NCBI GenBank assembly: GCA_016801885.1
Contig: CM028891.1
Coordinates: forward strand, 11,577,517-11,641,516
Direction: 5' to 3'
Source: Toxotes chatareus
Taxonomy: Eukaryota; Chordata; Actinopteri; Toxotidae
DNA: 64,000 nt
Below are positions 45,119-57,095 of the stretch, in pieces. The notes beneath the pieces are model-generated. The model did not search any database. It worked only from the letters and a program-made list of their open reading frames with translations, and was not told the DNA's origin. A program made the translations under genes and the position numbers. Within the stretch, counting starts at the first letter, position 1. Each line of letters opens with the position of its first letter.

Positions 45119-47770
45119 TGTGTTTGTTTTCTCTTTTCTGTGAGGATGATCCTCCTCTCCTCTCCTCTGCTCTGCTCTGCTCTCCTCTCCTTTGCTCTCC
45201 TCTCAACTCACCCTGCTGCTCCACCATCTCCTTCTCCTTTTGCTGCTCTAGCAGAAGCAGACTTGATGCTCAGTGGCTATGACACATCTCAGTTGCCCCC
45301 CTCCAGGGTAGCCTCCTCCTCCTCTCCTGCACTCCACAATATATTGTATGCGTGTGTGTGTATGTGTGTGTCACAGAGAGAGACAGACACAGAGAGTGGT
45401 AAACAGACGGACTGGCAGACTGGTCATCTGCTTGTCTGCTTTCAGACTTACTAAACATTGCCTTTTTGTGACTACGCAGTGTACTTTCAAGTTTGAATAA
45501 AGGAGGGAGTTCGCCTCCTGTTATCTGAGAGTGTGTGCTCTGCCTGAGCATGTGGAGGGAGTCAAATGTTCTTCGCCGTGCTTTCCAAGCCTGTCTGCTC
45601 ACCTGGTGGTTGCCATGGGAACAGCCAGACAGCGGCAGACTTTGCACCAGCCTCCTCGGGGGGATTGTGAGAACAGAGAGGAGGTTTAAGGGCTAGGAAT
45701 CTCTCCGGGTCTTAAAAAAAAAAAAAAAAGCTTTAGGGAAAAACCTAAAAACTTCATGCTTTTCAGGGCTGTTAATTCTACAGGAGACGTGTGTTTTTGA
45801 AGATTTCAGCAACTTTTTTTTTTTTTGTAAATGTTTTAATAAGGACTCTTTGTTCTCTTTTGTTGAGCCATAAAGTTTCAAAACACCTTTTAACAATTAA
45901 CTTCATATGAATATCCCACTGTGTGCTGTAGCTGCTGAGGAATTTAAGCTTTTGGGAATTTTAGACAAAGGAAGTAATGTTTGCACACACTGATATATTA
46001 GACCTCCCTAATAGTATCATGGCAGCACATCTGAAGTTAAAACACACATGCTTTGTAGTCCCTCAGTATGTCACTGTCTGATCATTTGCATTCCCAAGAG
46101 GGGTCAGGGGGGGGGGGCACAGAAAAGCTCTGTTGTCCTTTTTTTCCTGTGTCCTAAAGACAACCCGCAGCTGTACTGAGGCGCTGAACGCTGCTGCAGC
46201 ACTGAGCACTTGTTCTTGTGGTTGGTGGATTTTTTTTTTTCTTTTCCTTAATTGTGCCTCCAGTTTATTATGCTGACGCTTGAATAGCAAGATGTTCCCA
46301 GCTTTATCGCACCAGTTGCACACTTCTCTCCTTTGTGTTTTGCCAGCTGCCCTGAGAGAGGGAGGGGGGAGGACGGGTGGCTGCGAGGCTGAATGTGTGT
46401 GGTGTGTCTGTGCGTATACAGTATGTGGTTGATGCTGTGTACTAAAGTGTTATTTATAGTGTCTGCATTGATGAAGCTTTTATTTTAAAAGGTATTTTTG
46501 GCGTTTGCAGTTGTACACACAGTACTGTAAATGGTGTCTCTTACTGCACTGAACTGCAAGTTCTGTGTGAGAGATGGAGTAGATTTCAGCCACTGTTTGT
46601 GTTTTGGGCTCGGCCCTGGTGTCTACTATGTCTGGAGGGAAACGGAGTCGGCACCTCTGATCCGTCCTCCTCCTTTTCCCGCCTCTCCTCGCCCTCCCTT
46701 TCTTTGCCGCTGCCTGTTCCTCCCTGTCCCAGCTGCAAGCCTTTGCAGCCAGGGGTGAACCAAGGAGCAGCAGCAGGAATGAAAAGGGGAATGGGAAGAT
46801 GATGATGATGATGATGGGAGGGGCAGACCACAGAGACACAGACAGCGAGTGGACACACAAACAAACAGCAAGTAGTCAGATGGAGACAGGGGGTGACAGA
46901 TGATAAGTGGTTTGAGACATGGCAGTCTGTGGTCCGGTCCAGCCGAACCTTCCCCGTCCACCCATGTGGGATGACCACAACACAAACATGTGAGGCTCTC
47001 CAGCAGTCCCAGGGGCTGCTGGGAGACACTTACATAAAGCAGCTCCCGTTCTTGCTTGGCTCAGTCTCACATGGAGGAGCATGTGAGACGGGCGCTCTAT
47101 GTTGCTGCTGCCGCTTTCGCTCTTTCCCTCCCCTTTGTCTCTCACTCTATCTGGACTCCACTGTGAGACTACCACGCAGACATGCAGGCTGACACCAGGC
47201 GTTTATCTTCCTGCTCTCGCTGCTCTCTGATCAATCAGTCTGCAGAGGAGAGAAGTTAACTGACCTCGCCACCCTCCCCCCTCCCCAGAACCTTAGCTCC
47301 TATACCCCCCCAACTCCCTTTGCTTTTGTGCATGTCTCCCCTGACCTGTGTGCGGGGCTCCTGGTCGAGCCCCCTCCTGTGGGGCCCCACCATGGAGGAT
47401 GGCCAGAGGTCAGTGTGTGATGTGCAGCTGTAGGGCGAAGAGGAGGAGGAGGAGGAGGGGTGAAAAGTGCTGACTACATAGGAACGGCCACCCACATGAC
47501 GTCACGGTCACAGTTTCAGCTCACAGCATTGTTTCTGTGCCAGACTCCCATGCTGCCTCTGTGGTGTAAGCAGCACAGCCTCAGATAAACATTCACAACT
47601 AAACTGGCTGCCTGGAAGCCAGCCCTGTTTGGGACGCAACACAGAACTGTATGTAGCAGTTGTAGTAGTTTAAAAAAGGGGATTTTGAGGAGTTATAAAC
47701 CATGAAATATTACAAAACTTATTGTTCTCTTACTCATACAATGTTGTACTGCAAAAGCTTTGACAAAAAC
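45119..47770. other. non-coding: TCCTC-type low complexity and GC-rich block
   Basis: A pyrimidine-rich tract built from 'tcctc' and 'tctgc' units occupies 45151-45212. A GC-richer block at about 46590-47470 contains a (GATGAT)n run at 46797-46816 and AGG-rich runs at about 47438-47458. The long minus-strand frames across it (46480-47029) are low-complexity and have no splice or family support. It could be a promoter-type island, but no first exon could be defined. Confidence 0.45.
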
Positions 47771-47774
47771 ATTG

Positions 47775-48310
47775 TTTTCATTATTGATTTATCTAATCAG
47801 TTGTTGATGAACTGATTAATACCTTTTCTGTGAGTCAAAAAACTGTGCCCACCACGAGGGTTTATCCCAAGCTGTTTTGGTTGCCCCCCGTGAAACCCTG
47901 CTCTCTTTCTTTTACTCCTCCTTTTAAAAGTAGGATTTTTATCACCCATTTGTAATGGCAATGCTTGAGTTAGGCTAAAATGTACGGAAATAGCAGGAAC
48001 ATGAATGTGTCTTTGTATGTTTCTAATTCCTGCTACACAGATGAAAAATATGTTATCCAAAATGCCCAAACTTTTACTATAAGCTAGATGCTTCTGTTAG
48101 ATTGACAGTGCAAGATGTACTTGGCCATATTTTGGATGTGACGGAGGTGTTTGCTTGATCAGAGCACTCTGGTTTGTTTATTGTCCCTCCATGAATCAGG
48201 CATTTAGATTCACTCCACATTTTTACCCCCATTGTCATCAAAATTGTTGTCAATTAAAATTCCGCGAATCAACTAATTGACTAATTGACTAATCGTTTCC
48301 GCCCAACAGA
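47775..48310. repeat. decayed repeat with TAAT-rich 'attgactaatcg' end
   Basis: The left part (attgatttatctaatcag, gaactgattaatacc) and the right end (tgactaattgactaatcg) resemble a common fish repeat with 'gattaatcg'-type termini. Another copy lies at about 56935-57095. The middle is strongly diverged. Boundaries are approximate. Confidence 0.5.
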
Positions 48311-51300
48311 ATCCACATGCTACTCTTGGAAGGACTTTGGCAGTCTGCCATGCCATGACTTGGCACCGCACTGTTGTTTTCTTCAGGAGGAACCTCCAGA
48401 AGCAGCATTAACAGCACATCCAGACTGAATTAATCCTGTGTTCTCTGAAAAAGAGAAAAAAAAAAAGCAGCTGCATTGCCTCCTGTCACCTGTAGAGACA
48501 CCACACTGTCCCCCTCATTTCCTGCTTACTGTGTGGAGAAAAGATCCTTCAGATTGTTTTCTATCTGTACACATATTCTGGGCGTGCTTCCCAGTCAGCA
48601 GTTCGCCCCTAGGCTCCGCCAGACGTAGTGAACATTGATTCCTCTCTGTCCTTTACCTACTTCCCTGCAGCTCTGCTCCAGTGTGCCACCGCCGGCCTGC
48701 AGACTGAGGTTCCCAGGCAAACAGGCACAGTACACATTGAACTAGACGGATTATCTTTGTCGAGGGAAGAGATCAAGACAGATTATCGCATAACAGTCCT
48801 CACCATCAGTATTTCACTCCCTCCAGGGAACCCAACAAAAGTCTCTGACTTATACAGATTATTATCAGCAGAATATGGCGGTTAGCTCATTTGGATGCTC
48901 TTAGGAAAACGCATCAACAAAAGGGTTTATCCCAAGCATTCTATTTAGATGTTGTACGCCAAAGATCAGCCACTGATCTGTCTCTGACAAATTCTAGACA
49001 TATCACACTGATAATCTAATTTCTGGTTGTCAGACATAAATTGCTGGAACGGGACGAAACTATGAATAGTTAATGAGAAAGTGTAAATTAAAGCATCAAC
49101 ATTCTCCGTGACTCCGAAAACAATCTGTGCTTGTGCAGACTTTCTAATCTCAACACTGCTGGCTTTGTTGTAGATCTTGAACACTGTCAGCATTTTTTTT
49201 TTTTTTTTTGCTGCTTATTGTCACATCCATCTCAGAGGGAAAACACACTTCCATTGTGGCAGTGATTATTGGCATGTGTTTGCTCTTCAGAAGAAGTTCA
49301 GCTACTGCCTTGGGGTGGTTTATTTAAATTGAGAGGCCGTGACCCCTTTAGGCTCAGTGTGACAGTAGAGTTGTGACAGGACGTGTAAGAGTCACACTTG
49401 TCTCATGATCATGTTTGTGCCTGTTTTGTTTTCTTTCATATTCATGACCTGCTTCTCATTTCTTTTAAAATGATGGGTTCTGGTCATTTTTAGGAGTTTA
49501 ATGATAAAAGAAAAAAACCAACCATGGGACTAGAGCGTGACTCTCTCTCAGTATACTTTAAATGAACAACACCCTTTGGAGCTGAAGCCTGCTGTATTGA
49601 CCCTGACCTAATCTAAATAAAGCACTATCCCACGGCTTTTGAGGCTGATTCGCTAGAGGCAATGAGTGGTCGAGATTACCATGGTTCTTGGGTTTTGGCA
49701 GTTGCAATCTACATTAGATTTATGTCAGGGGTATTAATCATTTTCATCTGTGGATTATCTTTGGATTGTTGCCACTGAAAGTCCATTTACTGTGGGAGCT
49801 GCACTGTGACTGTCCAGAGGCAAGTCCTATTTTAGATTATTACAGGCATACATTGTTATTATCACTGCCCATTGGACCCATATTTAATACCTTTTTTTTT
49901 TTTCAAATCAACTTGAAATGTCAAGTTTCTGCTGTTGTACTTAAAAAATACAGGGGCGTGTTTTAAGGACAGAAGAGAGGCAGTAAAGTGACACTGTGTA
50001 CCATCACCCCTGCTGCTTGACAAAAAAACGGCTTATAGATTGTTAACAGTGGCAAAGAGTCATGGTGTCTTGGTCATATGGTTGCCACGGCAACCGTGAC
50101 ATCAATGCAGACATAGTGATGCATGAAAACTCTAATAGCAGGGGGAGCGGTTGCTAGGCGACCCGAACTCGGAGAAGTCATGGGGCAGACGGCCAAAGTC
50201 TTTTGAACTGGGGGTGGGGGGGGGGCTCAGCAGAGGAACAGTGGGATTATTTTCCCCCTCCGACTTTCTAACGTGCCGCTCTCTTATTTTGATCTGTGAG
50301 ACAACACATAGTCAACACACACTGAGAGTCATACTGAAACTGGCACTTTCAACACTGCATATAATCTTTCACAGCTTTTGTGTAAGTAAGCGACTTAATG
50401 TAAGTAATTTACAAGTCAAAGCAAAGACTGTAACGGCTACTAAAACACACTGACAGCGCATGACTCTGCATTTATGGCTTTTCTTTTTTTTTTTTTTTTG
50501 CTGAACAACAGACGTAATTTGACCTGTAATTTCACTGTAATTTATTTCTACTCATTAAATGCATCCAAAGCTGCCTCTCTGTTTCAAAGCCAACCCTTTT
50601 GACCCTTTCATCTCCCACAAGTATTAAATGCTCAAGCTGGAGCCGCAGAACAGTACCACACTTTGTCCACCTACAGGTTTTGTCCACGAATTTCAAATCT
50701 TTTAAACAAGTAAATTAATAAATAAACAAATCTCCCAATATATTGTAGTAGAGGCAGTGAAATAATGGGTCACTTGCTTATCACCATAATTTCATTCTAG
50801 TTAATTAGTGAAAAATTATGTAACATTTCAGAGCACATAGACACAGCCCCAGAGGAAGAGAAAACTTCTCTGGGCTTCCCCCCTCTTTTTGTTTTTTGTG
50901 TTTTCGATTTAAAACAAATAATGTAAATACTGTTGATACTGATGGACATAAACACAAGACACAGACACAGCTGGTGACACATACAAAGGCACAAGATATG
51001 AAAGTCACGTGACTTCATGTAAGCCTCAAGTCTCATGGCAGCAAGTCATGTGATGACTTCAGGCTCAGTTGTACAGAATCAAAGATGAGTTGCAGCTTGA
51101 CTCAGCACCGGTGACTTGCGACTTCACTTGGACTTGAATCTTTTACGTGACATTATTTGATATTTCTGGCTGCACATAAAACAGCGCGTCGAGGCTACAC
51201 AACAAGCTGAGAGCTAAGTTCCTTAAAGGAACTCAGTATCCCCTCCGCGGGTCATTGTGAGTGGAAAATTAGGTAGTTTCTCTAAATGAATGCATGTCCA

Positions 51301-53543
51301 TCTTCCAGTGAATAATCACATCCACCTCCTCTCTCTCGCTCTTTCTCTTTCACTTCTTTCTTTTAGTCGTGTTTTCCATTTTGTGACATTTGTACCGCTG
51401 TAGTGTTCCATGTCGTAGCAGTTGTAGTAGTGTTTAGCCAGACACAGATGAGGGTTCCTCTTTCTGTGTGAGAGAGGATGAGCTCTTAAAAGTAAAAAAA
51501 AAAAAAAAATCAGAATGACGTCTAAGAAGAAGTACTGTACTAAGGAATAAACAAAATGGAACGTCAAATGTCAAATGAAATGTCAACTTTAGCTCCAATT
51601 TTCGTAGCTTTTGCCATCACTTCTATCAATTATCATAATGTACTCATCAAACTAATTGCTGAGGTTTGTGAAGGTGACAGTGTCGCTATAACAAAGTCTG
51701 ACTGGGCAATAAAACAGCAGTCAGACAAACAAATGGGTTATAAACAGTCCAGTTTTGCCAGATTATCTAAACTACCTTAGGCGGGAAGAGTAGGATTTAT
51801 GACCTGATCAGCTTCAACTTGTCAAGGCTCTAATATTATGAGTCAGGATGAGATCACCCTCACAATGGAAGATGGATGAGGAGGTGCTCCTCTCTCTCCC
51901 CCTCTCCCTCAGGTATGAGACATGAGTCATACGCTACAGGAAGTGTGCATCGTTATGAATGAAGCATGTTAGAAACCCTCACTATTATCAACCTGATCAG
52001 AAAAGAGAATTATGCACACGTTCACCGAGTTTGAGCTGCTGTCCCTGACCTGCTAATGAAAAACAATTAAATCCCCAGGCTGTTACCTGTAACATGCGCC
52101 GTCTACTTTCTGACGTCAAATTCTTGATACTGACACGACAGTTGTGTTTCCCTACACCTCACACAAGTTGGTCATCACCCTGACTTTGTGCTGCGATATT
52201 GGGGCCTGAGCTATTTGTAATGGGATGAAACTGGCACATGGCAGCATGTGCTTTTCCCCATATGTGGTAATGGGTAAACAGAGAGAAGTTAAAAAAGGAA
52301 CCAAGCTCCGCCACTGTGGTAGACTGAGGTACTTATGTCATCTCTATGGCCTCGGGTGAGTCTATTTATAGGAAGTGTTGCCTTTTATATCAATACCAGC
52401 AACAGTGGCCTTTTATCCTCCACAGACAGCACAGCTTTGGTTATTGCTTGTTGATGTGGCTGGAACTTAATGAGTCACATGGATAACCACAAAAACATGA
52501 CCCCAAAATAGATTTAGAACACAGGACAGTTTCTCAGCCACTGGATATTCACTGTAATTAACGCAGGGGATCCTCAAATATTAATTTTGCAATTCATTTT
52601 GTATTTATTTTTTCATGTTTTTTGTGGCATGTACAAACATCCCAGCTTTGATCCTTTTTTTTTTTCCAAAAATACCAGAAGCTAGAAACAGGAATCATAT
52701 TTCCTGAAACTATTCTTCAACATTTAGTTCAGCCTTCTATGACTTCTAAAAAAAAAAAAAAAAAACAAGCCTCCAGCTTCAGAGCTCTTTGCAAATGAAA
52801 GGTTTTGCAATGAGTGATTCTGTTTGCCAGAGCCTGGCCGGCTTGTTTTTGCTCTGAAACGCGATAGCCCCTTGGGATACACCACTCAGTCTTCACCACC
52901 TAGGGACTTCTCGGGAACAGAGGGCTGCATCTGCAGAACAAACAGCGTGTCGCCCTCGTTGTCTTACTACCATCCTGCCAACTGCCCTTTCTGCTGGTTG
53001 CCATGACAGCATGGGGAAAACTCCTGGAACCAAAACATCGCTCCAACTCAAAAACAATTCCCCAGTAGCTCGTCCACGTTTGGGGCACAGAACATTGGAA
53101 AATGAAATGGATTCAAATGAACTGTAAATATTAATCTAAATAAAATATGTATTTTCATCTTCTGCAGAGGATATAGTTTGTTTGGAAAAAGGCATCAACC
53201 CCTCTTTTTACTTTTGAAGGCACCAGGAGGGACCATAAGGTGGAGGGCTTTAACCTGTAATAACACACAAAAGGCTCAGCCGCTCCTGACCGATTGTTGC
53301 AACCTCTCCTTACCTCACCTACAGTAGCCTCCCCCTTCACCCTATCAGCAGAGAGTTGCACAATACCGCCTGGCGAGAGTGTCAGTCACCATGGTGATAG
53401 AATATGCACTGACAAATATTGGTGGGGGGGTTTTTCAAGATTTTTGCACACTGCTAGTGGCTTAGTCTAGGGAAAAAGCCTTGACACAGATTGACCAGAG
53501 AGCCTCCAAGTCTTGCCAAATATAGGACACGGATCAAGTAGGA

Positions 53544-53583
53544 TTTTTTTTTTTTTTTTTTTTTTCTTTTTTTTTTTTTTTTT
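53544..53583. repeat. poly(T) tract
   Basis: Forty bases of T broken by a single C; on the minus strand this would read as a poly(A) tail, but no retroposed body was recognised beside it. Confidence 0.9.
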
Positions 53584-53774
53584 AGATCAAAAGTCAACAG
53601 AACAGGCTGATGTCTGAGTAGAGCGAGTGTTTCTGCCTAGTTTGGCATTATCCACAGGATCTTAAGATATATTTTAGATGAGAAATGAGAGTGTAGGAGT
53701 GTATGAGGGCACAGAGAATAAGGGGTGGGAGGAATCTGTGTGTTTCACTACAAAGACAGTAAAACTGTGTCACC

Positions 53775-53802
53775 CTGCTGCCGCTGCTGCTGCTGCTGCT
53801 GC
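53775..53802. repeat. (CTG)n trinucleotide repeat
   Basis: About nine CTG/CCG units. It reads as a run of Ala in one forward frame, but the flanking frame shows no gene features. Confidence 0.85.
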
Positions 53803-54540
53803 TCGGCTCAGGGTTTATTTCAAGTTCAGGCTGACTTCAGAGCCGCTGACAATCCGACTGTCACCATTACTGACTATGTGGAACTAATGTATGCCTGACC
53901 CAAGACTTCTTGTCCTCTGTCTTTGTCTCTGCAGCTTTCTCTCTCTCTCTCTGTCATGACTCATATGTGCCTCTGTACGCCCAAACACAGACGGATTCAT
54001 GACTTGATGATTTCTGGCTATGCCGTGAGTCAGCCTCAGCACATGCCTCCTCCGTAGTGGTGTGGGCTCAGCAAGTGTTGGTGCCTGAATGTACTGTACT
54101 GCAGACTCAATTGAAAAAAAAAAAAAAAAAGACCTATAAGTACCTTGTAAATGTATCTTTTCTTAAGCGCTATATAGGAAAATGTTTGTGTGTGTGTGTT
54201 TTTTTTTGTCTCACGTGATCATGGCCTCCTATCTGCTCTCTATCTGTTTTGTGCATAATATATTTTATATTACGTGTGTTCAGTTGTGTACATGCCATAC
54301 ATGTCACATGCAAAGCATGTGGTACACATGTGGCACAAAGTGACAACAATAATGACAGTAATTTTATTTGTGGGACAATTTTCAAGCAAGCTGCACAAAG
54401 TGCTTGGCAGGGGACAGCACATGCCCCACAATGTGAGGTACAGGAGGTATAAATAAGACATAAAGCAACAAAAAAAGAGTAGAAAAGACTTAGAAGGGAA
54501 AGGTTGTAGGGTGAAACTAGTAAAAAAGGAAGAAAAAATG

Positions 54541-54615
54541 AAACGATAAAAGTAAAACAATTGGTTGATTATCTGATGATCAATTGTCAGAAAATTAACC
54601 TGCAACAATTTTGAT
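54541..54615. repeat. fragment of the TAAT-rich repeat family
   Basis: Short segment with 'caattggttgattatctg' and 'tgtcagaaaattaacctg', phrases typical of the same family as 47775-48310 and 56935-57095. Confidence 0.4.
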
Positions 54616-56930
54616 TTTCACATTTTGTTTTTGATGTATGTGCATGTAAACGTGTGTAAGCTGTGTTATTGCGGTGTATTGTGTAGCTCAGTGTCTCTGG
54701 CTGTGCCAATACCCAAGTTCAAGCGTTCAGTTTTTTTCCTAGTGTGTGGTCCGTGGTTGAGTCAGATGTTCCTAAGACCTTAAGTGTTTTAAAGAGGTCA
54801 GAGAGTGGTCTGTTTTAGTTGTGTATAACTAATTATTATACAATTTGTGATTTATTCACACAGCTAGATAAAACCATGATGACACCATGATTCAGCTCAC
54901 CTCAGCGCCTCGTCATGTACAAGCAGGTGCAACTATTTAGAATCAGACAGCATAAATAAACATTGAAGCAGAGCCTGTGACCTGCAGTGACCAATATAAT
55001 GTCTGTATGCATGTGTCTGTGTGTGACCCTGGGGCAGGCTAGCGATCCATGCAGGTGGCAGGTCAGGCAGATTGTAACGTGGCTGGAGCTCAGAGTTCAG
55101 AGCTCGGTAGGCCGCTGGTATCAGGCTGCAGCTGGGTGTGACGTACAAAGCACACACACACGCACGCACTTTTCACTGCATCTACACACTTGTACACGGC
55201 GCTACGCTGCGTACACTGAGATCAGGGTTGTCTAGTTAATAAATGTCAAAACCAGCCCTGTAACAGCCTGCTCGCTGTTTTACTTACAAGTGATTCAGAG
55301 CCTTTTTGGCCAGTTTATCTTAAATACACACAGAGTCGATGATCAGCAGCGTGTGTGCGTGTGTGTGTGTGTGTGTGTGTTCATGTTGTCAAGGCCCCAC
55401 CACTCCTCAGATTGCTGTGTTTGCTGATGAAAGCAGAAAGGACAGATCTGGCACATTTGCATGTTGCTGAATGTGATGCAACAGAGGAGAAGACAGATTG
55501 TTTTTCCACTGAAAACAGACTTTCACTCTGTCACACGTCAAATTTATATGTCAGTTACTCACTGCAAGAATGTCACTACTACAAACTAAGAAATTAGATT
55601 TGGTACTGTATAAAGAGCCACTGTCAGAGTAACATCTAAAAGTATTTGAAGCAATGTCAGGCTGTTTTCTGTGTCGCTAGGACCCGTTTTGGTGATTTTT
55701 TTTTTTTTTTTTTTGGGAACTGATATTCGGTGGCTATTTTGAAAAATAGCATTTGCAGCCCCAGACATTGTAGTTTGACCATGATGTTTTTCTTGTCTTT
55801 TTAAGAAAAAAAAAAATATGGAGATCAAGGTCTTGTTATAGTTACAAGACTTCCAAACAGAGTAAAAATCAAAAACTGCAGTGCAACAATAAGCAAACTA
55901 AATAAAGGCATTAATCAGTTGCAGAAATATAATTAGCAGTGGAAATAGTTTAGGGAAATTTGTGTGATCCTCCTTCATGCAGTACTTAAAAGTTGACTCT
56001 ATATCAAGAGTTAAGGTTGCTGATTTCATAATCATCTTTCAAGTAACACAGTGGGAGGTGAAACAATGCTTTGATTGCATAAGATTTCTCCTAGCATCGC
56101 AGCAGTAAATCAGGTCTCCCAGAGCTGATGTAAAATATTAGTGTGCCATTACCCAAATGGTGCAGTTACCTCGATGAATCAGGAGAAGAGAGAATCCCAT
56201 TTTTATGAAGAGCAGGCGCTACAGAGCAACCCCCAGCATTGCAAATAAACTAAGTTTATGGTCCCCTGTAGATGGGCTCATCAAATATGGTCTACGTGTA
56301 TTATTCATAAGATAACTCCTCGTGAAAGGTATTGCAATCTCGTGGTTCATAAATCTGCACACTGTCTGAATGCTGATGACTGCCCTGTTTAAAACTCCAT
56401 CAGCTGTTTGTTTTATTGACTCATCATCTGCAGTCTGTGGCGACACACCTGTCTGGAGTATTCTCATATGTATTCCTTCAGTTTATGTCCGTAATGACTG
56501 GTGTTTCTATGACTCCCCCCCAGACAGACAGACTGGCTTCTACACAAAGACATTATTCAATCCCTTCTCCTAGACTAGCTCTTTCCCCAGCGGGCTTGTC
56601 CTTGTCCCAGTCCCTTGGCTCCTCCCGGAGCTTTTAGGCTCCTTTAACTCGCTCTTTCCCAATTAGCTGATCACAGAGACGTGGGTCAGGGGTCAGGCTC
56701 CAGGGGAAAGGTCACCCGTCTCTGCCGAGGGCTGTTGCACCTTTTCAATAACCCCCATCATGTGGGATGGAGGTTGGTTTCCTAAGTTGATTATTTGATG
56801 AGGCACAAATGGATTCTATTAGATTTACAAATCATAAGGATACTGAAGTAAAAGCCAAAATATTTCACAACATGTAAAGATGTTCCTCTCACAGCTTCCT
56901 GAGACAAATCACTGCTCTGAGAAAAGCTGT
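54616..56930. other. gene-poor interval with GT microsatellite
   Basis: Contains a GT tract at 55351-55381, a poly(T) run at about 55698-55714 and a short A-run near 55806-55816. The open frames are short and overlap on both strands. No gene recognised. Confidence 0.45.
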
Positions 56931-56934
56931 GACA

Positions 56935-57095
56935 CGATTAATTAATCTACTAACTATTAATCAAACTATTAATCAATCTTTTAATCAAATGATTAGCCAA
57001 TCACCTAAGAAAATGGTGAAGAATGTATCCCAGAACACAAATTGGGGTCTTCAAATAGCTTGTTTTGTCTGAATTCCACACGTCCTATTGCTTTG
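56935..57095. repeat. TAAT-rich interspersed repeat copy
   Basis: Repeated 'attaatcaa' phrases followed by 'aaaatggtgaagaatgt', 'cagaacacaaattggggtc' and 'tcaaatagcttgttttgtc', the typical order of a dispersed fish repeat. The 148-codon frame that starts inside it is therefore not a gene. Confidence 0.6.

Larger units (their letters stand above)
48311..54540. other. gene-poor interval
   Basis: No convincing gene. Noted: a strong splice-acceptor-like site at 48669-48670 followed by an open frame to 48885; poly(T) runs near 49193-49209 and 50485-50500; a G-run at 50213-50224; a long T-run at 53544-53583; a (CTG)n tract at 53775-53802; and CT dinucleotides at about 53938-53953. All other open frames look incidental. 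Confidence 0.45.

Noticed and set aside
46480..47029. Long overlapping minus-strand frames in a GC-rich block
   Set aside because: Low-complexity Ile, Ser and Arg runs from GAT and AGG repeats; no splice or domain support.
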